26,731 bases of DNA from RGIG2206 sp045540915 (GTDB taxonomy: Bacteria > Bacillota > Clostridia > Oscillospirales > Acutalibacteraceae), in NCBI GenBank assembly GCA_045540915.1, contig JAZQID010000101.1:1-26731 (forward strand). The letters are read 5' to 3'. The position numbers were made by a program, and so were the translations under genes. The stretch's first letter is position 1. Every line of letters starts with the position of its first letter. Positions 7,784-16,574 of the stretch are shown one piece after another. The notes beneath the pieces are model-generated. The model made no database searches. It saw only the letters and a list, made by a program, of their open reading frames with translations, and was not told the DNA's origin.

Positions 7784-8071
7784 TTAGTTGCCTCCGAGAA
7801 GCCCTCTTAAAACACTTCTTCTGCGCGGTCTTACAGGCGAAGAATTGACCAAGATCGCATCTTCTCCTATTACCTCAATATCGCACCAAGGAATGATGCA
7901 GTCCTCTTCCCTGCCCAATAAGCCAAAGCATTTTGGACGGCCGTAGATAATGATCGCGATCAGTTTCGCATCGACCGTATCCACCTCAACGTCACAAACG
8001 CAGCCAAGTGCCGTTCCGTCCGAAATGCAAATTACGTCCTTATGTCTGAGATCTTGAATTCTGCAACGCAT
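7784..8071 (-). CDS. YlmC/YmxH-family PRC-barrel protein (sporulation-associated)
   Basis: A 95-residue protein starting MRCRIQDLRHKDVICISDG and containing one PRC-barrel domain. Family-typical blocks are GCVCDVEVD, AKLIAIIIYGRPKCFG, EDCIIPWCDIEVIGEDAILV. PRC-barrel proteins of this type are common in spore-forming Firmicutes and often annotated as YlmC/YmxH sporulation proteins, though their biochemical role is not established. A longer frame could begin at a GTG at 8098. The ATG at 8071, four bases after GGGAGGGG, is the better start. That binding site is inside a 14-bp hairpin directly after rpoD, suggesting controlled translation or partial termination. The C-terminus is arginine-rich (RPRRRSVLRG). 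Confidence 0.85.
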   Translation of the reverse strand: MRCRIQDLRHKDVICISDGTALGCVCDVEVDTVDAKLIAIIIYGRPKCFGLLGREEDCIIPWCDIEVIGEDAILVNSSPVRPRRRSVLRGLLGGN

Positions 8072-8106
8072 AAAACCCCTCCCGTACATTATATGCACGG
8101 AAGGGG
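8072..8106 (-). terminator. long hairpin after rpoD that sequesters the ylmC ribosome binding site
   Basis: On the transcribed strand CCCCTTCCGTGCAT (8106-8093), loop ATA, and ATGTACGGGAGGGG (8089-8076) form a 14-bp stem with two G-U pairs, followed by TTTT and then the ylmC ATG. The ribosome binding site GGGAGGGG lies completely in the 3' arm. It starts 15 bases after the rpoD stop, so it could end rpoD messages, hide the ylmC start, or both. A TATAAT occurs at the loop, but no -35 box is evident. Confidence 0.7.
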
Positions 8107-8121
8107 CATAAGGTACATTGC

Positions 8122-9165
8122 TTATTTATCGCGGAACTTGCTGCTGCGAACGGGATGACGAAGCTTGCGCAGAGCCTTTGCCTCGATCTGACGGATGCGC
8201 TCACGGGTAACCTGAAACTGCTCGCCGACCTGCTCGAGAGTATGGCTGCGGCCATCCTCAAGTCCGAAGCGCAGACGAATGACCGCCTCCTCACGAGGAG
8301 TAAGGGTCTTGAGCACGCTATCGATATCCTCGTTGGTGATGGTCTTGAGTGCGGCATCATCGGGTGCAAGGGCGTCCTCGTCACGAATGAAGTCCATAAG
8401 TCTGCTGTCTTCCTCGGGGCCGATGGGAGTCTCCATAGAAACGGTCTCCTGAGCCACACGCATTATCTCACGCACGCGTTCGACCGTCATATCCATTTCC
8501 TGAGCGATCTGCTCCTCGCTCGGCTCATAGCCGTTCTCGTGCAGAAGCTGACTCTGGGTCTTTTTCAGTCGGTTGATGGTCTCAACCATATGAACGGGGA
8601 TACGAATAGTACGCGCCTGATCTGCAATAGCACGGGTGATAGCCTGTCTTATCCACCAGGTAGCGTAGGTAGAAAACTTGAAGCCCTTAGTATGATCGAA
8701 CTTATCTACCGCCTTGATAAGACCGACGTTTCCCTCCTGAATAAGATCAAGGAAATGCATACCTCGGCCGACGTATCTCTTTGCGATACTTACGACAAGT
8801 CGCAGATTGGCTTCGGTAAGACGGCTTTTTGCCCAATTATCTCCGTCAAGTATCTTCTCTGCCAGCTCGCGCTCCTCATCGATGCTCAGAAGCGGAACCT
8901 GTCCGATCTCTTTAAGATAGAGCTTAACAGGGTCGTCCAGAGCGACGTTATCAAAGGTGAGCGCGTCCTCAAGCTCTTCCTGATCGACCTCTTCGATCTC
9001 AAGGTCCTCGGCAGTAGGCTCCTCGGCCATAAGGTTTATATCAAGGTCAAGCAGAGGCTCGTCCTTATCGGTATCGTCAATATTCAGCTGGCTTGCAGTC
9101 TTGTCGATATCAAAGCGGTCAACGTCGATCTCGTTGCCATCCTTGTCAAAATCAATGGTGTTCAT
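8122..9165 (-). CDS. rpoD: primary RNA polymerase sigma factor (sigma-70/SigA)
   Basis: The housekeeping sigma factor directs RNA polymerase to most promoters, including the vegetative promoters seen here. At 347 residues it is the compact Gram-positive form. An acidic N-terminus is followed by region 1.2 (DPVKLYLKEIGQVPLLS) and region 2 (NLRLVVSIAKRYVGRGM, LDLIQEGNVGLIKAVDKFD, FSTYATWWIRQAI). Region 3 follows, then region 4 with the helix-turn-helix VGEQFQVTRERIRQIEAKAL. The ATG shares its A with the dnaG TAA stop, so the two are translationally coupled. AGAGGGG lies about nine bases upstream. This dgt-dnaG-rpoD arrangement is the clostridial version of the macromolecular-synthesis operon. 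Confidence 0.98.
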   Translation of the reverse strand: MNTIDFDKDGNEIDVDRFDIDKTASQLNIDDTDKDEPLLDLDINLMAEEPTAEDLEIEEVDQEELEDALTFDNVALDDPVKLYLKEIGQVPLLSIDEERELAEKILDGDNWAKSRLTEANLRLVVSIAKRYVGRGMHFLDLIQEGNVGLIKAVDKFDHTKGFKFSTYATWWIRQAITRAIADQARTIRIPVHMVETINRLKKTQSQLLHENGYEPSEEQIAQEMDMTVERVREIMRVAQETVSMETPIGPEEDSRLMDFIRDEDALAPDDAALKTITNEDIDSVLKTLTPREEAVIRLRFGLEDGRSHTLEQVGEQFQVTRERIRQIEAKALRKLRHPVRSSKFRDK

Positions 9166-10934
9166 TATTTTTTGTCCCCTCTCTTATTTTGGCTGATTTC
9201 CTTTATCTTCATTGCCCAATCGTCCTCATTCATTTCGGACGGATTGGACGCAGTAAGCCGATTTTTCTCGCTCGATAAGCGGCGGATGCAGTCCTTCAGC
9301 TCATCTTCAGCGACGTCTCCGCTGACATTTCGGTTCATGATCTCAACAATTCGTCCCATTTCATCAGGTGAAAAGCAACTGCTGAAAAGCGAAACGTCGG
9401 GGGTCATACCGTTGGTTAAAAGCTCGCTCAATCGGGCAAATACCCGTCGGTTAAAGGCGGTTATAAAGTCCTCCTCCGACATCGGCACGCGGTCGAACAG
9501 TGACGGATGCATTATATAGATGTGCAGTATCGTTTCCTCGGCAATAGCGGCGCCCAAGTGAGCGTTGCGGTCAGGATTGATCCTATCGGCACCCTCGGGC
9601 TTTCGCACCGCTTTAGCAATGGTCTTTTTCTTATCGACCCTGTGCTTTTGACCTGCGATATAGCCTATCTCGCGGTTGAGGCTGTCCAGCGGAATGTTGT
9701 AATCCTGCGACAGCTTGCCGGCATAAAGAGCGCGTGCGATGCTATCGTCAACACCGGCAAGAATAGCGGCGGCTTCGCGCAGATATGAAAGTCGTCCGTT
9801 ATCGGTATCAACATCATATTTTGTCTTGGCAACCTGCAATTTATACTCAATGTCGTTGCCCGCGCCTTCAATCAGGCCCTTGAACCGCTCAGGCCCGAAC
9901 TTTTTGATAAATTCGTCAGGGTCCTTGGCATCGGGCAAACGAAGCACGCGAATCGAAACTCCTGTTCGGGTGAGAATATCGATGGTGCGATTGGTCGACT
10001 TTTCGCCTGCCGCGTCGGCATCCATCGTAATGATTATCTCGTTAGTATACCGCGACAGCAGTTTTGCCTGCTCCTCGGTAAAAGCGGTACCGCAGGCGGC
10101 AACGGCATTGTCAAATCCGGCTTGATGCATCGCGATAACATCCATATAGCCCTCGCACAGAATCAGCTTGTCCGCCTTGGAGTTCTTAGCGATATTCATC
10201 GCGTATATATTATGACTCTTTTTATAAACAGGCGTATCGGATGTGTTAATGTATTTTGCTGGAGACTCGTCACCCGGCAAAATTCGTCCGCCAAAGGCGA
10301 TAACGTTACCCCTCAGGTCAATGATGGGGTACATCACCCTTTTGCGAAAACGGTCAAAGCAACCGTTGCCGTTTCGCCGTTTCATAACGAGGTCGGCCTG
10401 AACAAGCAGGTCGTCGCTGTATCCCAAACCGCGCAGGTGCCTGTAAAGGCTGTCCCACGAATCAGGGGCAAATCCCAACCCAAACCTGCGGATAGTGCCC
10501 ATCGACAGTTGTCGGTCGGTCAGGTACTTAAGCGCCTGCTCGCCCGATTTGGAAATAAGCTGAGAATGAAAGAAACGGGCAGCCTCGCGGTTGATCTCGT
10601 ATATCTTCATACGAAGCTTATGCATAGAGTCATCGTAGCCCTCCTCGGGCATCTGCAGACCGCAACGGTCGGCAAGCATACGGACTGCCTCTATGTAGTC
10701 GATGTTTTCAACCTTCATCTGAAAGGTAATAACATCGCCGCCTACTCCGCAACCAAAGCAGTAGAAGGAGCCGTTCTGAGGATAGACGGTAAACGAGCCG
10801 GTCTTTTCATTATGAAAGGGACACAGTCCGACCAAATTACTTCCGCGCTTCTTCAAGGTTACGTGAGAAGATATAACCGAAGCAATATCATTTCTCATTT
10901 TTATATCCATAAGAAAGGAATCATCCAATTTCAC
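9165..10934 (-). CDS. dnaG: DNA primase
   Basis: DnaG makes RNA primers at the replication fork and works with the replicative helicase. The 589-residue protein begins with a CHC2 zinc ribbon, ligands Cys38, His41, Cys59 and Cys62 (CPFH and CFGC). The core RNA polymerase region follows, with YPIIDLRGNVIAFGGR. Its TOPRIM active site has Glu261 in LILCEGYMDV and Asp305/Asp307 in TMDADAAGE. The last 150 or so residues correspond to the helicase-binding domain, which is always poorly conserved. It starts at a GTG nine bases after GGAGG; the next in-frame ATG would cut off the N-terminus. It ends with one base overlapping rpoD. Confidence 0.97.
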   Translation of the reverse strand: MKLDDSFLMDIKMRNDIASVISSHVTLKKRGSNLVGLCPFHNEKTGSFTVYPQNGSFYCFGCGVGGDVITFQMKVENIDYIEAVRMLADRCGLQMPEEGYDDSMHKLRMKIYEINREAARFFHSQLISKSGEQALKYLTDRQLSMGTIRRFGLGFAPDSWDSLYRHLRGLGYSDDLLVQADLVMKRRNGNGCFDRFRKRVMYPIIDLRGNVIAFGGRILPGDESPAKYINTSDTPVYKKSHNIYAMNIAKNSKADKLILCEGYMDVIAMHQAGFDNAVAACGTAFTEEQAKLLSRYTNEIIITMDADAAGEKSTNRTIDILTRTGVSIRVLRLPDAKDPDEFIKKFGPERFKGLIEGAGNDIEYKLQVAKTKYDVDTDNGRLSYLREAAAILAGVDDSIARALYAGKLSQDYNIPLDSLNREIGYIAGQKHRVDKKKTIAKAVRKPEGADRINPDRNAHLGAAIAEETILHIYIMHPSLFDRVPMSEEDFITAFNRRVFARLSELLTNGMTPDVSLFSSCFSPDEMGRIVEIMNRNVSGDVAEDELKDCIRRLSSEKNRLTASNPSEMNEDDWAMKIKEISQNKRGDKK

Positions 10935-10983
10935 AAACCGTCACCTCCAATAATAAGTATAGCAATTATTTTACTTGCCTACA

Positions 10984-11991
10984 CTAAAACTTCCACGAAT
11001 GAGGGATAAACAGGTCCTCAAAGACCCACTCGGCGTATCGGTCAGTCATACCAGCGATATGGTCAGCGGCGGCACGCTCGACCCCCTCGGTCTCAAGGAT
11101 AAAGGAATAATCGTCGGGAATCTTATCGCTGTGCTTAATATAATAGGTAAACAGGCGGTAGATCAGGTCACCAACCTTAGACTCCTCCCCTTTTGCAATG
11201 GGGTTGGTGTATACGTTTTGGAAGAGGAAATCGTGCAGTTCGTTAGACTTCGCTTCAATCTCAGGGTCCATACAGACGGTTGAGCCGCTTGCACGGACTA
11301 CCGAGGAAACAAGGGTGTCGATACGGCTCGACTTAGAGCCACCGAGCACCTGCCTGATGTCAAGAGGAATATCATCTTCGGTAAGGATTCCTGCACGCAC
11401 CGCGTCATCGATATCGTGGTTTATATAGGCGATCCTATCGCTCAAACGGACGACTCTACCCTCGAGAGTGTCGGCCCAATCGCCGTTAGTATGGCGCAAA
11501 ACGCCGTTCTTAACTTCGTATGTAAGGTTGAGGCCCTCGCCGTGCTTCTCTATCTTTTCAGCGACGCGCACACTCTGCTCATAATGGCGAAAACCGCCGT
11601 TAAGGCAGTCGTTAAGGGCACGCTCACCTGCATGGCCAAAAGGTGTGTGTCCGAGGTCATGAGCCATCGCAATAGCCTCTGTCAAGTCCTCATTGAGTCT
11701 TAAAGCGCGTGCAATGGTTCTCGCAATCTGCGAAACCTCGATGGTATGGGTAAGTCGGGTGCGGTAATGGTCACCCTCAGGCGAAAGAAAGACCTGCGTT
11801 TTGTGCTTGAGCCGCCTGAAAGCGAGAGAATGAACCACTCGATCGCGGTCACGCTGATAACAGGTGCGAAGGTCACACTCCTTCTCCTCACGGGAACGTC
11901 CGCGAGAGTTGTCGCTGAAAGCGGCCTCATCCCTCAATATCAAATGCTCGGATTTTTCAATGTACTCGCGAGGACAACCTGCCATAACCAT
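10984..11991 (-). CDS. dgt: deoxyguanosinetriphosphate triphosphohydrolase-like HD-domain protein
   Basis: HD-superfamily dNTP triphosphohydrolase that converts dNTPs to deoxynucleosides and tripolyphosphate, controlling dNTP pools. The 335-residue protein carries the metal-binding HD residues: His82 in RLTHTIEV, His111-Asp112 in AHDLGHTPFGHAGE, and Asp185 in RLSDRIAYINHD. It also has the family block HSLAFRRLKHKTQVF and the N-terminal SRGR. The first ATG is seven bases after GGCGGTGA and is preferred over an ATG two codons on. It belongs to the shorter Dgt-like group, so substrate preference is uncertain. It lies directly upstream of dnaG, a typical clostridial neighbour. No convincing promoter was seen in the 77 bases before it. 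Confidence 0.93.
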   Translation of the reverse strand: MVMAGCPREYIEKSEHLILRDEAAFSDNSRGRSREEKECDLRTCYQRDRDRVVHSLAFRRLKHKTQVFLSPEGDHYRTRLTHTIEVSQIARTIARALRLNEDLTEAIAMAHDLGHTPFGHAGERALNDCLNGGFRHYEQSVRVAEKIEKHGEGLNLTYEVKNGVLRHTNGDWADTLEGRVVRLSDRIAYINHDIDDAVRAGILTEDDIPLDIRQVLGGSKSSRIDTLVSSVVRASGSTVCMDPEIEAKSNELHDFLFQNVYTNPIAKGEESKVGDLIYRLFTYYIKHSDKIPDDYSFILETEGVERAAADHIAGMTDRYAEWVFEDLFIPHSWKF

Positions 11992-12068
11992 AGAATTTCA
12001 CCGCCTTATAACGATATAAAAAGTCTTTTCATCTATATTATTCGACAATTTTACAATAAACCCTCTTT

Positions 12069-12689
12069 TTAATTGTTGACGGCTGCAAAATGCTCACCAA
12101 ACTTATAAAGTTGCACCTGTCCTGCGGTTGCATCGGTGATTGAGGCTTCCAAAATATCAACTAAATCCTTTTTAACCGCAAATTTAATATGCACTCCCTC
12201 AGCAAAATCGCACAACTTATCCAACACATCAAATGAAGAAAGCAGGGCATCAAGTTTACCGTACAGGAAGTATTCGCATTTCAGTTCACAGTCGATCACG
12301 GGGCGCATTGTAACGATGCCTGCGTTTTCTAAAGCAAGGCTTACCGAATGAGAATAGGCTCGGACAAGTCCGCCCGTTCCAAGCAGGACACCGCCGAAAT
12401 AGCGAGTCGTAACAACGCAAATGTCGGTCACATCCGACTTTGTAAGCACGTCAAGGGTCGGAACTCCTGCCGTTCCCTGAGGCTCGCCGTCATCGGAATA
12501 ACGTCGGCAGTTACCCTCTCGCAAGGAATAGGCATACACATTATGACGGGCATCCCAGTACTTCGATTTGCGCTCGGCAATAAAATCTAGGCAGTCCTGC
12601 TCGCAGGTTGCAGGAATAACGGCACTGATAAACCTTGAGCGACGGTCTACATATTCCGCCTCGCCCGACCCGATGATAGTCTTATACAT
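12069..12689 (-). CDS. YigZ/YvyE (IMPACT) family protein
   Basis: A 206-residue member of the YigZ family. Its N-terminal domain is related to eukaryotic IMPACT and has a ribosomal-S5-like fold. Diagnostic stretches are SRFISAVIPA, DARHNVYAYSL, RYSDDGEPQGTAGVPTL and VVTTRYFGGVLLGTGGLVRAYS. The C-terminal part, after about residue 135, fits the smaller DUF1949-like domain. Homologues may act on nucleic acids or translation under stress, but the function is not settled. An upstream in-frame GTG overlaps the AAGGAGG ribosome binding site, so the ATG eight bases beyond it is chosen. It follows rpmE and a strong terminator without room for a separate promoter, so read-through expression is likely. 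Confidence 0.9.
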   Translation of the reverse strand: MYKTIIGSGEAEYVDRRSRFISAVIPATCEQDCLDFIAERKSKYWDARHNVYAYSLREGNCRRYSDDGEPQGTAGVPTLDVLTKSDVTDICVVTTRYFGGVLLGTGGLVRAYSHSVSLALENAGIVTMRPVIDCELKCEYFLYGKLDALLSSFDVLDKLCDFAEGVHIKFAVKKDLVDILEASITDATAGQVQLYKFGEHFAAVNN

Positions 12690-12716
12690 TCGGTACACCT
12701 CCTTTTTTCTTACTGT

Positions 12717-12752
12717 AAAAACAATTCCGCAACCGAATAACCGATTGCGGAA
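12717..12752 (-). terminator. rho-independent terminator after rpmE
   Basis: TTCCGCAA (12752-12745) pairs perfectly with TTGCGGAA (12732-12725) around a 12-base loop and is followed by TTGTTTTTAC. It lies 24 bases after the rpmE stop and only about 15 bases before the yigZ ribosome binding site. Confidence 0.85.
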
Positions 12753-12776
12753 CCGAAAACAACAATATGGGCAGAC

Positions 12777-12983
12777 TTACTTATCCTGCATGTTAAAGCG
12801 CTTCTTAAATCTGTCAACGCGACCACCGGTATCAACCAGTTTCTGCTTACCGGTAAAGAAAGGATGGCAGTTTGAGCAAATGTCCAAACGGATGTTTTCC
12901 TTTGTTGAACGGGTCTCGAACTCTGCACCGCAAGCGCAACGAACGACCACAGTTTCGTACTTCGGATGGATTCCCTCTTTCAT
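12777..12983 (-). CDS. rpmE: 50S ribosomal protein L31 (zinc-binding type)
   Basis: L31 sits at the central protuberance and bridges to the 30S subunit. The 68-residue protein begins MKEGIHPKYETV. It has four zinc-ligand cysteines, Cys16, Cys18, Cys36 and Cys39 (CAC and CSNC), followed by HPFFTGKQK and GRVDRFKKRF. This is the zinc-containing form, the counterpart of B. subtilis RpmE rather than the zinc-independent YtiA type. The start is the ATG five bases after GAGGTGA; an in-frame ATG seven codons upstream has no better binding site. It is transcribed from a promoter just downstream of addA and followed by a terminator. Confidence 0.97.
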   Translation of the reverse strand: MKEGIHPKYETVVVRCACGAEFETRSTKENIRLDICSNCHPFFTGKQKLVDTGGRVDRFKKRFNMQDK

Positions 12984-13028
12984 TAAAGTCACCTCTTTCT
13001 TCATTCTTGGTTTTTGTTTAACAAGGGA

Positions 13029-13057
13029 ATGATATCACAATCGTTTGATAAATGCAA
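13029..13057 (-). promoter_or_regulatory. sigma-A promoter of rpmE
   Basis: Minus-strand TTGCAT (13057-13052), a 17-base spacer and TATCAT (13034-13029), preceded by TGA as an extended -10. It lies in the short AT-rich gap after addA; no clear addA terminator was found, so addBA read-through into rpmE is possible. Confidence 0.7.
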
Positions 13058-13091
13058 GTGTTTTTTTGCATTTTTTTATTTTTGTCTTGCA

Positions 13092-16000
13092 TTAGGGTAT
13101 CATTATCTCCTTTTTCAGATAAAAAGAGTAGATATAAGACGGCTTAGAGGCAATCGAATAGTTGGACGAAAAGGCATCGGAGTAGACCTGAAGCTGTCGG
13201 GTGTATTTATTTATCAGGTCGTCCTCGGTGCAGTTTCTGTCGGTCTTGAAATCGAGTATAGTTATTCCGTCAGGCTCAAAAATGACACAGTCGGCAACGC
13301 CCTGAACCACCACGGTTTCATCACTGTCGCAGGTGGAATCAAGTTCGTTCACGGGAAGCTCGTATATAAACCTGCTCTCCCTGAGCACTCGGTCGGCCGA
13401 CTTAATTCTTCCGTAGATCTCGCTGTCAAAAAATGCTCGCACCGTTTCTCTGTCGATGCCTTCACCCTGCTCACTTGTCAAGCGGCCTGATGCTACAAGT
13501 CTCTCGATCTCAGCATCGACCGATCTTTCAGCCAAACTATAATCCGCAAAGCACATAAACCTATGGGTAGCAGTTCCCTTTTGAGCCGCCGTAAGCTTTT
13601 CTCCGGTTATAAAAGCAGGCCTTGATGTGCAACAGTAATCGACACTATACATACTTTTTGCCAACTGCGACACCGAATACTTGGCCTCGAATGACAACAA
13701 CTTTTCATAGGGATACTCAAAATCAAAGTATGCCGAAAAATCCTTTTCCTCCTGTTCAGGCAATCCCGATGATGTTTTATCCACGTCGGCAGTTTCGGCT
13801 TCGGATATCACGACCTTTACCCTTCCCTTAGCATCGGAACAGTTGAAGTTACCATTCACCATATCACGAAGTGATGCACAGGACGGGTGCAGCAGACAGG
13901 CCATATATATCCATTGTGCATAGCTGTTCGCTGAACCAACAGCATACGGGTCAATGGCATCGGCACTGCCTTCCCAGCCTGAATTAACGCGACCCGCAGC
14001 TGTCTGTATGGCTTTTTCCGCTTTAGAATCGGCGCAAACCATTACAAGCCTGTCCTGAACGCGCGTCAATGCAACGTAGAGCAATCGCATTTCCTCGGCG
14101 ATGGCCGCCTCGGTCTCTTTATAGGACATAGCCCTGCGAGGCAAAGTGTCATACTTCTTTCCGGCTTCATCGTCGCAGATGCGCAGCCCTATTCCCATAC
14201 TCTCATTTAGTACGACCGACTGATAGGAATCCTGCAGGTTAAACTCATCGGTCATACAGGCGAGGATGCAAATGGGCGACTGGAGTCCCTTTGACTTATG
14301 TATACTGCGTATACGGACGACGTTTTCACTCTCGCACACAACAGCGGCAGGAATTTCGCCCCCACGCTTTTCAACATTATCAAGATATCGCAGGAATGAG
14401 GTCAACCCCTTGAATCCGTTTGACTCGTGTTCGGCGGCACATTCAGCCAACATAAGCAGGTTTGCCCGACGGGATGAACCGTCATCCATCCCTCTAACAA
14501 TAGCCGACAGACCCGTGTCATCGATGACCATTCTTATAAGCCTGTCGGATGATACGGTGCCTGCCCAATCACGATAACGAGCAAGCGAGGATAAAAAGGT
14601 CTTTGCCTTTTCGTTATCCCGAGCATAGCGGCAAAGAGCGCTGTAAAGGCTTCCCTTTCGGTCGCAAAGGCGCATCTGCGCAATCTCCTCTGCATCAAAT
14701 GAGAAAACGGGCGACATCAGGATTGCAAGCAAGGGCACGTCCTTAAGGGGATTATCGATCGCCTTCAAAAGTGAAAGGGCAATCTGTATCTCCTCGCGGC
14801 CAAAGAAGCCCTCCTTGCTTTCAGTCCAAGCGGGAACGCCTGCCTTTTTCATTGCGGAAAGGAAAACCTCCGCATTCTTCTTGCAGGAGCGGAGCAAAAC
14901 GGTGAAATCGCGCCATTCAACAGGGCGCAATCCACCCTTTCCGTCCGAGACAAGTTCGCCGTCTTGAACTGCATTTGCAATATATTTTGCCACATAGGAT
15001 GCCTCAGTCTCAACCTCATCGGTAGGCACTATATGCAACTCCACCGCAGGCTCATCAACCTCAGCGAAATCGCCCATCGGACGAAGTTCATCTTCGGCAA
15101 GGTAATCCATCTCGGCAGTCTTCTTCGCCATAAGCAGACGGAACACAAAGTTGACAAAATCGCACACGTCAGCACGACTGCGGAAGTTACCGCTCAGCGA
15201 AATCTTCGCAGGGTATGTAGTGCCATCATATTCGGGATAAGATTCCTTTTTCTCAATAAAATTGGTGGGGTTTGCGCGTCTAAAACGGTAGATAGACTGC
15301 TTTACGTCTCCAACCAAGAACAAGTTTTTTCCGCAATCGGAAAGCGCGTAGAATATAGCGTTTTGCAGGTCGTTGGTGTCCTGATATTCGTCTACAAGCA
15401 CCTCTTTGAAACGAGAGGTAAGGTCACCCTCGCGCACGCAAATCTCGCCGTTCTTCCATTCACACAGCAAACGCAGTGCCGCATGCTCAATATCTGCAAA
15501 GGAATAGAGGTTGCGCTCTTTTTTCATCCGGCTAAGTATCTCTGTAAAATCGCGCACAAGGGCACAAAGATGGTTGACACATCTTCCTGCAACCTTGATA
15601 TCCTCAATGCAGGTCTGTTCATTCTCTGCAAAGACCTCTTTCAGCTTGTTCACTGCAGATTTTGCTGAATTGAAGACTCCCTTGGCATATTCTCTGAGAG
15701 TAACATCCACCTTTTGCTTTGAACCTAAGGCAAGGGGTGAATAATCGGACAGCAACCGATGCAACCGTTCATATTCCATACTCTTCGCCCCATCACAAAC
15801 CGCGCAAAGCAGGTCATAAATGTTGCTCAGCGCCGGTCCGTATACAGACAAGAGTCCTGCATCACTCTCAAGGCTTCGCAAGACGGAAGCAACGGCGGTT
15901 TTATGATAATCCGCTTGGTCGAAGGCGCGGTCAAATAATGTCTTCGTCCATACAGAGCCATTCAGCGAATTAAAACTATTGTATTCGTCACAGGCCGCAT

Positions 16001-16574
16001 CGAGCCACACCTCAGGGAATGGCAACGACTGGGTGTAATGATAGATCTTAAGTATTTTTTCCTCAACCGAACTGAGACTGATACCCGTTCCCAACGCAGA
16101 TATTAAAAACTTAAATTCTTCCGGCTCACGCAATAACATTCGGTTGAGGGCCTCGCTGACCGCATTCTTCTCAAGCAGAGACAACTGCTCGTTTGATGCG
16201 ATGCGAAAATCCGGATTTATCTGCGCCGCTTCAAAATTATCGCGTATCAAATCGATGCAGAAGGAGTCGATGGTGCCGATTGCGGCGCAATCAAGCTCCG
16301 CCTTTTGCTCAAGAGCGCGGAAATTTTCAGGATGCTCCTGTGCATACTCGGTCAAAACGGTAGAAATACGCTCGCGCATCTCAGCTGCTGCAGCGTTAGT
16401 GAAGGTAACGATGAGCATTTCATCCAGTCCTATCGGCTCAATCTTATCCATAATGCGCTCAACCACTCGGTGAGAAAGCACGGCCGTTTTGCCGGATCCT
16501 GCGGCTGCCGAAACAAGTACGCTCCCCCTTGCATCAAGGGCGCGTTGCTGTTCTGCGGTAGGCTTAAATCCCAT
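13092..16574 (-). CDS. addA: ATP-dependent helicase/nuclease AddA
   Basis: AddA is the helicase-nuclease subunit of the AddAB complex. It processes double-strand breaks for RecA-mediated repair, as RecBCD does in enterics. The 1160-residue UvrD/Rep-type protein has Walker A AAAGSGKT at residues 23-30, the Walker B region VLVDEYQDTND, then QSIYRFRRA and SGNFRSR. Late helicase motifs follow: VVRIRSIHKSKGLQ and EEMRLLYVALTR. A C-terminal RecB-like nuclease domain contains KGTATHRFM and ITILDFKTDR. The ATG overlaps the addB stop by one base (TGATG) and lies seven bases after AGGAGG, so the two subunits are translationally coupled. Confidence 0.97.
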   Translation of the reverse strand: MGFKPTAEQQRALDARGSVLVSAAAGSGKTAVLSHRVVERIMDKIEPIGLDEMLIVTFTNAAAAEMRERISTVLTEYAQEHPENFRALEQKAELDCAAIGTIDSFCIDLIRDNFEAAQINPDFRIASNEQLSLLEKNAVSEALNRMLLREPEEFKFLISALGTGISLSSVEEKILKIYHYTQSLPFPEVWLDAACDEYNSFNSLNGSVWTKTLFDRAFDQADYHKTAVASVLRSLESDAGLLSVYGPALSNIYDLLCAVCDGAKSMEYERLHRLLSDYSPLALGSKQKVDVTLREYAKGVFNSAKSAVNKLKEVFAENEQTCIEDIKVAGRCVNHLCALVRDFTEILSRMKKERNLYSFADIEHAALRLLCEWKNGEICVREGDLTSRFKEVLVDEYQDTNDLQNAIFYALSDCGKNLFLVGDVKQSIYRFRRANPTNFIEKKESYPEYDGTTYPAKISLSGNFRSRADVCDFVNFVFRLLMAKKTAEMDYLAEDELRPMGDFAEVDEPAVELHIVPTDEVETEASYVAKYIANAVQDGELVSDGKGGLRPVEWRDFTVLLRSCKKNAEVFLSAMKKAGVPAWTESKEGFFGREEIQIALSLLKAIDNPLKDVPLLAILMSPVFSFDAEEIAQMRLCDRKGSLYSALCRYARDNEKAKTFLSSLARYRDWAGTVSSDRLIRMVIDDTGLSAIVRGMDDGSSRRANLLMLAECAAEHESNGFKGLTSFLRYLDNVEKRGGEIPAAVVCESENVVRIRSIHKSKGLQSPICILACMTDEFNLQDSYQSVVLNESMGIGLRICDDEAGKKYDTLPRRAMSYKETEAAIAEEMRLLYVALTRVQDRLVMVCADSKAEKAIQTAAGRVNSGWEGSADAIDPYAVGSANSYAQWIYMACLLHPSCASLRDMVNGNFNCSDAKGRVKVVISEAETADVDKTSSGLPEQEEKDFSAYFDFEYPYEKLLSFEAKYSVSQLAKSMYSVDYCCTSRPAFITGEKLTAAQKGTATHRFMCFADYSLAERSVDAEIERLVASGRLTSEQGEGIDRETVRAFFDSEIYGRIKSADRVLRESRFIYELPVNELDSTCDSDETVVVQGVADCVIFEPDGITILDFKTDRNCTEDDLINKYTRQLQVYSDAFSSNYSIASKPSYIYSFYLKKEIMIP

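Noticed and set aside
8155..9519. A long plus-strand open frame of 454 codons opposite rpoD and dnaG
   Set aside because: It is antisense to two certain genes, has no recognisable domain and arises from codon bias of the opposite strand.
11992..12068. A promoter for dgt in the AT-rich gap after yigZ
   Set aside because: TTGTCG and TATA-like sequences occur, but no -35/-10 pair has an acceptable 16-18 base spacing.
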